This document shows positions 1 to 6,370 of a DNA stretch of 7,651 nt, in pieces. The stretch is from NCBI GenBank assembly GCA_028717165.1, contig JAQUOK010000128.1, positions 1 to 7,651 of the forward strand. Direction: 5' to 3'. The DNA is from Victivallaceae bacterium. Lineage in GTDB: Bacteria; Verrucomicrobiota; Lentisphaeria; Victivallales; Victivallaceae. The notes beneath the pieces are model-generated. The model worked only from the letters and a program-made list of their open reading frames with translations, was not told where the DNA came from and ran no database searches. Both the position numbers and the translations under genes were made by a program. Position 1 is the first letter of the stretch. Each line of letters opens with the position of its first letter.

Positions 1-47
1 AAAAAGGACACAATAAATAAAATTATCCCTTTTAGGGTCACCTTTTA

Positions 48-70
48 AGCCACCCCTTTGAGGGGTGGTT
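48..70 (-). terminator. Hairpin downstream of the histidine kinase, possible terminator
   Basis: Arms 50-57 (CCACCCCT) and 61-68 form an 8-bp GC-rich stem with a 3-nt loop, extended by a G-T and an A-T pair. It begins 22 nt after the kinase stop. A second small stem, CCCT/AGGG at 27-37, lies further on and is followed on the minus strand by an A/T-rich run (ATAATTTTATTT). The first stem lacks a clean T-run, so the pair of stems may act together or the main stem may only stabilise the 3' end. Confidence 0.45.
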
Positions 71-92
71 GTTAACTGATACTGTCGTCAGC

Positions 93-2621
93 TTACTTGC
101 CGCTCAATAATTTTTCCAGGTTTTCATACTCGAAATTTTCCGCTCTGGTGCGGAGATAAACGGCCGGACCGGGGGCCATGCCGCCGGAATCGATCAGACT
201 GAGCAACTTATTTAAATCCCCGGTCGCAACCGCTTCCCGCATCTGGGCGACAAGCGTTTCCGGGAGCTTTTTGATTTCCGCAGTCATATCGGTGTTTGGC
301 GGAGAAACGGTTGGGGATTCATCTTCCTCAGGGTAATATTCATACTTCAAATTGAGCAGTTCTTTCAGCTCGCCAAGCAGATCATCTTCAATATATGGTT
401 TCTTAATGAAAGCATCCGCTCCGGCCTGTAAAGCCGCGGCGCGATTCTGGTTGAGGGCGCTTGCGGTTACGATAATTACAGGAACGTTTTTGCCTTCGGG
501 CAGCGTCTTGATCCGGCGGGTTGCCATGAAACCGTCCGCCTTGGGCATGTGATAGTCCATGAGGATGGCGTCCGGTTTCTCTTTCCTGAACACTTCCACC
601 GCTTCTTCCCCGTCGCGCGCCGAACAGGTCTTGAAGCCGACGGATTTCAGCAGTTCAAGTAAAAGTTCGAGGTTGGTGTCGTCATCGTCCGCGACCAGGA
701 TATTGTACTCTTTCTGGTTCGGCGCCAGGCCGGAAACGGATGACTTGTTTACGTCGAATTTCTTTTTGATATCCGCTCCGGAAACAATCTCGGTCCGGAA
801 AGTAAAGATAAAATTACTGCCTTTACCCGGTTTGCTTTCCACAGTCAAATCACCGTCCATCATCCGGGCGAACTGCCGGCTTATCGGCATTCCCAGCCCG
901 GTACCTTCGTGCCAATGCTCGCTGTCCGCCTGCTCAAACGGCGTAAATACCGCTTCAATATCCTCGCGGGAAATACCGCAGCCGGTATCTTCGACTTCTA
1001 TATAGAGTTTGACTTTATTTTTTACATCCTGTTCCGGAGCTTTGCTTACCCGGAGAACGATGCCGCCTTTTGCGGTGAATTTAAGGGCATTGCTCAACAT
1101 GTTCATGACGGCTTCCCGGAGTTTAGGCGCGTCGCCTTTTATAAAACGGGGGACATCGTCTTCCAGCGCCAGATCGAACTGCAGGCCTTTCGCGTCGCAC
1201 CTGACCTTAAACATATTGAACAGGTCGTCGATCAGGCGGCGTAAATCCAGCGGTTCAGGCTGAAGAACTATATAGCCGGCTTCAATTTTCGACATTTCGA
1301 GGACATTGTTGATCAGCGCCAGCAGATGTTCGCCGCTGCGGTTTATCGTATTCAGGTATTTGGCCTGAGTGGAATTCAAGTCCGAATCGCGGCGCATAAG
1401 CTGCGAAAATCCCAGTATCGCGTTCATCGGCGTACGGATCTCGTGACTCATTTTCGACAGGAACATGCTCTTGGCTTTGTTGGCGGATTCCGCCTGTTCC
1501 TTCGCGGCCCTTAATTCCGCAGTCCGCATCTGGACTTTCGTTTCAAGGACTTCATTGTTCCGGCGCAGCTCGTGTTCCGCCTTTTTCAGCTTGGTTATAT
1601 CGTTCAGAAAACCCTCTATGCCGGTAAGTTCACCGTTTTCCGCGAATATTCCCATTCCCTTTTCCGCAACCCATTTTTCCTCCCCGTTCCTGGTCTTTAA
1701 CCTGTATTCAACGCTGAACAGACGATGTTTGCCGAGAGCTTCCCGGAGCCTGGCAAGCACGTTATCCCGGTCATCCTCAAAAATCAGGTCCGGATGACTG
1801 ATCGCGTTTCCCACGGTAATTTCCTCCGGCGAATATCCCGTCAGGTTCAGCGCTCCGCCGCTTACGAATTTAAACTTCCAGTCTTTATCACAGCGGTAAG
1901 CCATGCCCTGAAGGTTTTTCATCAGCAGTGAAAGACGTCTTTCACTTTCGCGCAGCGCGGATTCAGCTTTCAGTTTCAGGGTGATATCCCTTTCCATTGA
2001 CAGAAGATAAGCCTTATTTTTGAAGGCGACTTTGTTCAGGGACACTTCCATGTCAACCGTACTTCCGTCCTTGCGGACAGTCTGCCAATAGAACCTTTGC
2101 GGTTTCCCGGCAAGGGCGGCGTTTATGAACCGTTCGGATTTAAGCTTAGAAGATTCCCCGTCCGGCTGAAATTCAGGAGAAAATTCAAGCGGGCTGCGTC
2201 CGATGATAGTTTTTTTGTCATAGCCGAAAAGCGCGGCGGCGGTATTATTGCAGTTTACGAATTTCTCATGATCCATCAGCTGCAGACCGTCATTGGCGGA
2301 TTCGAAAAGCGTTCTGAATTCATTCTCGCTTTCGCGCAGATCCCGGATAGTTATATAATGTATGAAAAAATACAGGACAAATGCCCAGCCCATTGGAATA
2401 AGAGCTCCGGCGATATCTTCAAAACGGTCAAGTTCATGGGTAATATTCATCCATTCCAGCAGCATGGCCCCGTAGTAAAGCAGGTTCAGGCACAGCAGCC
2501 AGATAATTTGCAGATACAGTTCCCTGTACTTTTTACGGCAGCAGTTGAGCAGTACGACGATAAGGGAAAACAATGTCAGGCAAACGGTCAGAGAATCGAT
2601 AATTGCAAGATGAGACATCAT
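93..2621 (-). CDS. Membrane-anchored hybrid sensor histidine kinase (PAS-PAS-HisKA-HATPase-REC)
   Basis: This is an 842-aa hybrid two-component kinase. Residues 1-92 hold three membrane helices (about 6-27, 35-57, 70-92) with almost no extracytoplasmic domain. A first PAS domain (about 98-215, with GRSPLEFSPEFQPDG and ending MERDIT) and a second PAS_3-type domain (about 228-345, ending LNDIT) follow. A coiled-coil linker (345-385) leads to HisKA with the H-box MSHEIRTP and phospho-accepting H393. The HATPase domain (about 496-610) has N-box N511, G1 DTGCGI (545-550) and G2 GTGLGM (573-578). The receiver (about 639-755) keeps the acidic pocket DDDD (645-648), phospho-acceptor D689 in MDYHMP, T719 and K741 of KKP. 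All catalytic residues seem intact. A Pro/Glu-rich linker and a helical tail (about 783-842) follow; the tail has no histidine, so it is not an HPt domain. No separate response regulator or HPt protein lies in the window, so the output partner is encoded elsewhere. The start overlaps the stop of the small membrane protein. Confidence 0.93.
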   Translation of the reverse strand: MMSHLAIIDSLTVCLTLFSLIVVLLNCCRKKYRELYLQIIWLLCLNLLYYGAMLLEWMNITHELDRFEDIAGALIPMGWAFVLYFFIHYITIRDLRESENEFRTLFESANDGLQLMDHEKFVNCNNTAAALFGYDKKTIIGRSPLEFSPEFQPDGESSKLKSERFINAALAGKPQRFYWQTVRKDGSTVDMEVSLNKVAFKNKAYLLSMERDITLKLKAESALRESERRLSLLMKNLQGMAYRCDKDWKFKFVSGGALNLTGYSPEEITVGNAISHPDLIFEDDRDNVLARLREALGKHRLFSVEYRLKTRNGEEKWVAEKGMGIFAENGELTGIEGFLNDITKLKKAEHELRRNNEVLETKVQMRTAELRAAKEQAESANKAKSMFLSKMSHEIRTPMNAILGFSQLMRRDSDLNSTQAKYLNTINRSGEHLLALINNVLEMSKIEAGYIVLQPEPLDLRRLIDDLFNMFKVRCDAKGLQFDLALEDDVPRFIKGDAPKLREAVMNMLSNALKFTAKGGIVLRVSKAPEQDVKNKVKLYIEVEDTGCGISREDIEAVFTPFEQADSEHWHEGTGLGMPISRQFARMMDGDLTVESKPGKGSNFIFTFRTEIVSGADIKKKFDVNKSSVSGLAPNQKEYNILVADDDDTNLELLLELLKSVGFKTCSARDGEEAVEVFRKEKPDAILMDYHMPKADGFMATRRIKTLPEGKNVPVIIVTASALNQNRAAALQAGADAFIKKPYIEDDLLGELKELLNLKYEYYPEEDESPTVSPPNTDMTAEIKKLPETLVAQMREAVATGDLNKLLSLIDSGGMAPGPAVYLRTRAENFEYENLEKLLSGK

Positions 2622-2893
2622 TCGCCCTCCTCATCGCGGCGAAAAACCCGCCAGCACCAGATAAGCATGGACAGTGAACTTAACATATAAAACAAATGCT
2701 CCAGCAGATTAAGGGAGTCGGGCCATATGAAGGATTCCGCGACAGTCATTGCGGCCGCAAAGAAAAACAGACCGAAAGCGCCCAGCAGGAACCGCCAGCA
2801 GGGTATACGCCTGTATTCCCGGTATTTGTTTATGATGAATATGAAAATACCGATGCAAAGCAGGAGCATAACGATTTCACTTTCATGGATCAT
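2618..2893 (-). CDS. Small three-helix membrane protein (91 aa), sensor-module-like
   Basis: The 91-aa product (from ATG 2893) has three hydrophobic segments, at about 6-22 (EIVMLLLCIGIFIFIIN), 34-51 (FLLGAFGLFFFAAAMTV) and 65-82 (LFYMLSSLSMLIWCWRV). A basic loop, KYREYRR, follows the first, and an acidic/Trp turn (AESFIWPDSLNLLEH) lies between the second and third. It ends in a charged tail, RRDEEGE. It has no soluble domain and no known catalytic motif, and I do not recognise a named family. Its layout parallels the first ~93 residues of the downstream histidine kinase: three helices, KYRE after the first, a glutamate late in the second, and an LE/FE pair before the third. Its TGA stop overlaps the kinase ATG by 4 nt (ATGA), indicating translational coupling and probably a joint function. 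It may be a membrane partner of the kinase or a detached duplicate of its sensor region. Confidence 0.65.
   Translation of the reverse strand: MIHESEIVMLLLCIGIFIFIINKYREYRRIPCWRFLLGAFGLFFFAAAMTVAESFIWPDSLNLLEHLFYMLSSLSMLIWCWRVFRRDEEGE
2626..2631 (-). promoter_or_regulatory. Ribosome binding site of the histidine kinase, inside the upstream gene
   Basis: AGGAGG on the minus strand, encoded by the last codons of the small membrane protein, lies 4 nt before ATG 2621 and 7 nt before the adjacent in-frame ATG 2618. The spacing slightly favours the second ATG; the protein would differ by one methionine. Confidence 0.65.
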
Positions 2894-2899
2894 GGCCGT

Positions 2900-2903
2900 C
2901 TCC
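2900..2903 (-). promoter_or_regulatory. Ribosome binding site that fixes the small membrane protein start
   Basis: GGAG on the minus strand lies 6 nt before the ATG at 2891-2893. It partly overlaps an in-frame TTG (2903-2905), which is therefore unlikely to be the start. Confidence 0.55.
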
Positions 2904-2960
2904 AAACGGTTTCTGTAGCGTTATTTTTCAGGTTTTACGTTATAAATATTTCTTATATAG

Positions 2961-2989
2961 AAGATAAACAGCAAACGCATTTTTTTCAA
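2961..2989 (-). promoter_or_regulatory. Candidate sigma-70-type promoter for the membrane protein-kinase pair
   Basis: On the minus strand TTGAAA (2984-2989) is separated by exactly 17 nt from TATCTT (2961-2966). The -35 box matches 5 of 6 consensus bases and the -10 box 4 of 6. It would give a leader of about 60 nt before the ATG at 2893. The overlapping TATATA (minus strand, around 2955-2960) is an alternative -10 without a well-placed -35. Confidence 0.4.
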
Positions 2990-3043
2990 GCAGATACGGA
3001 AATAAAGATAATTGTGTAATCGGTCAGTAACCTTTGTTCGGGG

Positions 3044-3116
3044 AAATGGGACTTTTGAGACACTTTGGACGCTTGGGACTTTGAGGTTAAATTCAAAAGT
3101 CTCAATCGTCCCCCAA
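3044..3116. repeat. Inverted array of 9-nt repeats, consensus NNTTGRGAC
   Basis: Four 9-nt units stand head to tail on the plus strand: AAATGGGAC (3044-3052), TTTTGAGAC (3053-3061), ACTTTGGAC (3062-3070) and GCTTGGGAC (3071-3079). Their GAC triplets recur at exactly 9-nt intervals. After a 19-nt centre, two units of the same type appear on the minus strand: GATTGAGAC (complement of 3099-3107) and TTGGGGGAC (complement of 3108-3116). The inner parts can fold as a hairpin (3075-3084 with 3093-3103, with one bulge and one wobble). The array lies between the AEC gene and the next operon, about 55 nt after the AEC stop. No T-run follows on the minus strand, so it is not a standard terminator. Its role is unknown. 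Confidence 0.6.
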
Positions 3117-3169
3117 TCGCTGTTAATAAAGCCTGTATCGATTCCCGCTGCAAGAGATGTTCAATTGAA

Positions 3170-4201
3170 TTACCCGCCGAAAACCCACATGGCGGCGACG
3201 ACAGTCAGAGTCAGGGTAAAAATAGAGCATAAATATGTCCAGAAAATGATAGTGGACAGACTTTCTTCTATTTCGGGGCGGCTTATTGCCGCCATGACGA
3301 CCAGATTGTTTGCGGGCGGGGAACCGGCTTCAAGTACCAGGATTACGCTTGCCAGCATGTTTGCCGGCAAAGCCCCCAGATGGCGGAGCAGCAGGACATA
3401 AACTATTGCGATAGCCGGAAAAGCGATAAGTTTTATCAGGATGACGCTGAAAATAGTGCGCTTGTTGACTGCTCCCCGGCCGGGCCCGGAAGCCAGACAG
3501 CCCCCAAGCAGGATCAGCACGCAGGGGATCGTTGCTCCGCCGATCATTCCGGCGGCCTGATATGCCGGATGCAGCAGCCCGTCCGGGCTGCAGAAAAGTT
3601 CCTGCAGCGGCGCGGTCACGCCGACGCCTAATCCTGTCAGCATGCCGATAACCGGAGGCGGGAATAATTTACTCAGGCTTATTTCCGACAGTTTTCTGCC
3701 GCTCACCAGAGAGTAACCGACGGTCCAGAGCAGCGGGGAATAACAGATCAGATAGATCGCGATCAGGGCGACCGCCTTATCGCCGGCCAGCGGGTCGCCG
3801 GCGAAAACCGGAAAAACTGCCGTTACCGCGGCGATCAGGGAGATAGGTATGTAACCGGAATTATTGAAAGCGATCGCGGCAATCGCCGCTTCTCTGATCT
3901 CTTTGCGCGGTTTACAGATTCTAACCGTTATCCAGCCCAGGGCGAGCCCTGAAACGATATATACGACGCAGGTCAGCGGCAGAACCCAGTATTCCTGCAG
4001 TTTTGCCCAGGAAACGGAGGCGGCGATCTTGTGAAAGAGCAGGCAGGGGAGAAGAATATAGAGTATCAGCTGGCCTATGACTTTCAGGGAAGCTTTATTC
4101 AGGATTTTCGCCCGGATCAGAAAAGCCCCGGCCAGCGCTGCCAGAAAAATAGAAATTACCGCTTTGCAGGAATACGGGAGAAGTTCGAGAAATTTATCCA
4201 T
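3170..4201 (-). CDS. AEC (auxin efflux carrier) family transporter
   Basis: This 343-aa integral membrane protein has about ten hydrophobic helices (roughly 10-29, 40-60, 72-94, 105-131, 142-163, 181-200, 215-237, 247-272, 278-300, 316-341). This is the size and topology of AEC/PIN-fold permeases (Mem_trans family). Family-type marks are ILLPCLLF (49-56) in the second helix, FNNSGYIPI (112-120) in the fourth, GGATIPCVLILLGG (221-234) in the seventh and EAGSPPANN (291-299) in the ninth. The Asn/Gly/Pro pairs in helices four and nine correspond to the broken, crossing helices of this fold. The IP.VLILLGG motif recalls the PIN-likes branch. Bacterial relatives export or take up organic acids such as malate, or have unknown substrates, so none is assigned. 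The start is ATG 4199-4201. The 24 nt ahead of it lack a recognisable Shine-Dalgarno sequence, so it may depend on translation of the upstream TPR gene. The stop is TAA. Confidence 0.85.
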   Translation of the reverse strand: MDKFLELLPYSCKAVISIFLAALAGAFLIRAKILNKASLKVIGQLILYILLPCLLFHKIAASVSWAKLQEYWVLPLTCVVYIVSGLALGWITVRICKPRKEIREAAIAAIAFNNSGYIPISLIAAVTAVFPVFAGDPLAGDKAVALIAIYLICYSPLLWTVGYSLVSGRKLSEISLSKLFPPPVIGMLTGLGVGVTAPLQELFCSPDGLLHPAYQAAGMIGGATIPCVLILLGGCLASGPGRGAVNKRTIFSVILIKLIAFPAIAIVYVLLLRHLGALPANMLASVILVLEAGSPPANNLVVMAAISRPEIEESLSTIIFWTYLCSIFTLTLTVVAAMWVFGG

Positions 4202-4225
4202 GACAGCGAGGGCAGAAAAAACGGT

Positions 4226-5968
4226 TTATCCTGCAATATCCTTTATTTTAGTTATGACACTTTTTTTGTCCAGGTCAAGGCTGAACAGCTTTAGGGCCAG
4301 ATCCCAGTAATACCGGGCTTTTTTCCTGTCGCCGAGCGCGTTGAAAATATCCCCGGCATGATCGGCGATTATCGCGTCCGGATAAGTTCCGCCGGCGCTG
4401 ACGGCTTTTTCAATATAATCCGCGGCTTCCTTCAATTTATTCATCCGGAAAAGTACCCAGGCCATGCTGTCCAGGTATTCGGGGCTGTCGGTTTTGCTTT
4501 TCAGGGCAAGGGAGATCAGTTTTTCAGCCTTCGGCAGGTTCCGGTTGAGGTCGGCGTAAGTATATCCTACTGAATTTGCCGTTTCCGGGTCTTTTAAATC
4601 AGTATTTTTCTCAAGCAGTTCCAGGCATTTCAACTGTTCCGTCGTATCCTTGTTTTTAATTGCCAGGGCCAGTTGAAAGAAATAAAGTTTCCGGTCGATC
4701 TTTTCCGGAGAGGCTGAAATAATTTTGGACAGTTCCCGGAAGGCTTCTTTATCTTTGCCTGAAAGGCTCAGGACGTGAGCCCTGAGTTCCGCAAAACGTT
4801 CGGTTTTCGGCATCGTCGCCAGTAAACGCTGTGCGGCGTCGACATTACCGAGCTGCAGTTCGGCAAGTACCAGCATGAATTTTATGGAAAGCGCACTCTC
4901 TCCGCTGACTTTTTTCAACACCGTCCGATAATTTTTCGCGGCGCTCCGGTATAAACCTGCGCTGAATTCGTTTTCCGCCAGTTTCAGGAGAAAAAAGACG
5001 TTTCCAGGGTTGCGGCTGACCGTTTTACGCCAGACCGTCGCGGCAAGGGCGTGTTTACCCTGTTTGCTGAAAAGTTCCGCCATTGCTACCTGCAGGACCG
5101 GTTCCAGCGGTTTTTCGGCGAGTTGTTCCATCAGCAGATTTTTCGCTTCGGTGTACAACTCCATTTTTTGGAGAAAAGTGAGGTGTTTTATCAGTTTATT
5201 CATTTCGCCGAGCCGGTCAGAACGCTTATGGAGCAGGGCGAGGAGTTCCTGCTTTTTTTCGGCGTACTGACTGGCTCTGCTCGGCAGCAGCCAGAGGAAT
5301 CTTCTCGACGTATCGGCCTCCTGGGCGGCCTGAGAATAGAAAATAACTGCCTGCTGAAGAAAAATATTGTGTTTGAAAACGTTTTTGTTTTCCAGAATCC
5401 TCTCGAACAGTTCATCTCCCTGTTCATATTTCTTTTCTTTGAGATAGATCATGCTCAAAGTTTTTATAATGCTCTGAAAAAGATCCAGTTGTACCCGGTC
5501 GAATTTGTCCGGGTCATTTGCAGCGACGCATTTTTCCGCCAGTTTCCTTTTCAGGTCAAGGGAACTGCCGTGAGCGGGTTTTACACAGTCGGCAAGGGTC
5601 AAAGCCGCGACATTGAGCGGAACTGCCCGGGGATTGGCCTCGGCGATGGCGAGAAAAGCTTTCAACTGCGATTCCGGGACATCGTAGTCCTGGAAATTTT
5701 TCAGGAGAAACGCCAGTATTCGCGAAGAATTCGGATTTTCCGCGAGAGCGGCCAGCAGGAAGTTGGAAATATCCTGATGCCGGTTCAGAAACATGGAGGC
5801 GCCGAAACGGCTCAAGCCCTCGATGTCGGATTTTTCCTGCGGCGAGAATTGCGGTTCGATTGCGGGGGATTTCAAGGCGGAGGCGTTTGTGTCCACGCCT
5901 ATTTCCGCGGCGGACAGGAGTACTAAAGGATATAGAAAGCTCAAAAATATATTTATAAATTTTCTCAT
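4226..5968 (-). CDS. Exported TPR-repeat protein
   Basis: This is a 580-aa protein when started at ATG 5968. It opens with a classical signal peptide: MRKF, a hydrophobic stretch (residues 4-19) and a likely signal peptidase I site near LLSAA (17-21). No lipobox cysteine is present, so a soluble periplasmic or secreted protein is expected. The rest is nearly all paired helices of tetratricopeptide type. The clearest repeats are near 57-95, 165-190, 281-312, 315-346, 453-486 (with NSVGYTYADL), 488-517 (LDSMAWVLFRMNKLKEA) and 525-553 (HAGDIFNALGDRKKARYYW). The last three match the C-terminal block common in bacterial TPR proteins, where paired 'GY/GW...DEA' repeats end in 'HLGD...LG....A...W..AL'. 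No catalytic domain is visible. TPR arrays bind partner proteins, and the partner here is unknown. The AEC transporter begins 24 nt after its stop, so the two are probably co-transcribed. No separate promoter fits between the upstream hairpin and the start. Confidence 0.82.
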   Translation of the reverse strand: MRKFINIFLSFLYPLVLLSAAEIGVDTNASALKSPAIEPQFSPQEKSDIEGLSRFGASMFLNRHQDISNFLLAALAENPNSSRILAFLLKNFQDYDVPESQLKAFLAIAEANPRAVPLNVAALTLADCVKPAHGSSLDLKRKLAEKCVAANDPDKFDRVQLDLFQSIIKTLSMIYLKEKKYEQGDELFERILENKNVFKHNIFLQQAVIFYSQAAQEADTSRRFLWLLPSRASQYAEKKQELLALLHKRSDRLGEMNKLIKHLTFLQKMELYTEAKNLLMEQLAEKPLEPVLQVAMAELFSKQGKHALAATVWRKTVSRNPGNVFFLLKLAENEFSAGLYRSAAKNYRTVLKKVSGESALSIKFMLVLAELQLGNVDAAQRLLATMPKTERFAELRAHVLSLSGKDKEAFRELSKIISASPEKIDRKLYFFQLALAIKNKDTTEQLKCLELLEKNTDLKDPETANSVGYTYADLNRNLPKAEKLISLALKSKTDSPEYLDSMAWVLFRMNKLKEAADYIEKAVSAGGTYPDAIIADHAGDIFNALGDRKKARYYWDLALKLFSLDLDKKSVITKIKDIAG

Positions 5969-5976
5969 CACAGTTA

Positions 5977-5982
5977 CTTCCC
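5977..5982 (-). promoter_or_regulatory. Ribosome binding site that fixes the TPR gene start
   Basis: GGGAAG on the minus strand lies 8 nt before the ATG at 5966-5968. It supports that start over the in-frame ATG at 5999-6001, which falls inside the hairpin stem and has its purine run only one base away. Confidence 0.6.
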
Positions 5983-5997
5983 TGCTCCCTTTAAAAC

Positions 5998-6028
5998 ACA
6001 TCCCTCCTGCTTGCGGCAGGAGGGATGT
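5998..6028 (-). terminator. Strong GC-rich hairpin after the small ribosomal gene (terminator or attenuator)
   Basis: Arms 5998-6010 (ACATCCCTCCTGC) and 6016-6028 form a perfect 13-bp stem with a 5-nt loop. On the minus strand the stem is followed directly by GTTTTAAA, a short T-run, so the polarity fits an intrinsic terminator for minus-strand transcription and not for plus-strand transcription. It begins 12 nt after the stop codon of the 29-aa gene. The T-run is only four residues long and the next gene starts 29 nt beyond the stem, so termination may be partial. Confidence 0.68.
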
Positions 6029-6040
6029 AAAAAACGAAAA

Positions 6041-6130
6041 CTATTTAGTCTTGTGTCTAAGCGACTTCAAAAGTTTTTTGCGCTTATGCTTGGCAATCTT
6101 TTTGCGGCGCTTCTTTTTCAGGTTACCCAT
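6041..6130 (-). CDS. AURKAIP1/COX24-type small ribosomal protein, 29 aa
   Basis: A 29-codon frame opens with ATG at 6128-6130 and closes with TAG at 6041-6043. The product begins MGNLKKKRRKKIAKHKRKK and ends with LRHKTK; over half of its residues are Lys, Arg or His. This is the pattern of the bacterial AURKAIP1/COX24 C-terminal domain family (DUF1713, COX24_C). That family is related to mitochondrial mS38 and to actinobacterial bS22, a small-subunit protein that contacts 16S rRNA. The length is normal for the family in PVC bacteria. A good Shine-Dalgarno sequence, AAAGGA at 6137-6142, sits 6 nt ahead of the start. An AT-rich leader with a plausible promoter precedes it and a strong hairpin follows it by 12 nt. 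The family assignment comes from recognising the sequence pattern. Ribosome binding in this organism is inferred. The gene is short enough to be missed by routine gene calling. Confidence 0.88.
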   Translation of the reverse strand: MGNLKKKRRKKIAKHKRKKLLKSLRHKTK

Positions 6131-6189
6131 GGTTGATCCTTTTTGTTTCTTATTTTTTTTATAAAATCCTGTATTTTTGTTTTTATAAA

Positions 6190-6219
6190 ATTATCAGAAA
6201 CACATAATTTAGCTCACAA
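6190..6219 (-). promoter_or_regulatory. Candidate sigma-70-type promoter for the small ribosomal gene
   Basis: On the minus strand TTGTGA (6214-6219) is followed by an 18-nt spacer and GATAAT (6190-6195). The -10 box matches 5 of 6 consensus bases and the -35 box 4 of 6. It lies about 60 nt ahead of the start codon at 6130, after the AT-rich stem-loop. The whole region is very AT-rich, so chance matches are easy, and the call rests on position and spacing. Confidence 0.35.
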
Positions 6220-6235
6220 ATAGAAAATTTCCTGT

Positions 6236-6269
6236 AAATAAGTAAAAAAAACCGTTTTTTTATTTATTT
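6236..6269 (-). terminator. AT-rich stem-loop downstream of the amidohydrolase, possible terminator
   Basis: The arms at 6236-6250 and 6255-6269 are complementary over 15 positions with one G-T wobble and a 4-nt loop (ACCG). On the minus strand the A-rich arm leads and the T-rich arm follows, as in an A/U-type terminator. It lies about 100 nt after the amidohydrolase stop and upstream of the promoter proposed for the next gene. The stem is almost entirely A-T, so termination strength is uncertain. It could be partly bidirectional or simply a low-complexity palindrome. Confidence 0.35.
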
Positions 6270-6370
6270 TCAGCATAAACAGCAGTCTCACGAGCCGGGA
6301 GGCGGAGAAGACAAAACCACTTTGGGGCGTGAACTGTGAGCCGCGGGCCCGGAACCTTTTTCTTGAAATT

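Noticed and set aside
2097..2690. Plus-strand open frame of 197 codons opposite the kinase sensor/PAS region
   Set aside because: It is antisense to well-conserved PAS and membrane segments, its product is low in recognisable features, and it crosses the boundary of two minus-strand genes.
3044..3116. The GGGAC repeats as a CRISPR array
   Set aside because: Units are 9 nt with no spacers, they occur in both orientations, and no cas genes are present.
5051..5926. Long plus-strand open frame (291 codons) opposite the TPR gene
   Set aside because: Its translation shows no recognisable domain, and the minus-strand frame has a signal peptide, a ribosome site and clear TPR repeats. It is an antisense shadow.
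5966..6001. Upstream in-frame ATG (5999-6001) as the start of the TPR protein
   Set aside because: It sits in the hairpin stem, has almost no spacing to its purine run, and would place a charged 11-residue extension ahead of a classical signal peptide.
6287..6356. GC-rich island with GGGCCC palindrome after the amidohydrolase, as a terminator or mobile-element scar
   Set aside because: Only an 8-bp palindrome (CGGGCCCG, 6344-6351) and loose GAGCCG similarity are visible. There is no stem with a loop, T-run, terminal repeat or target duplication.
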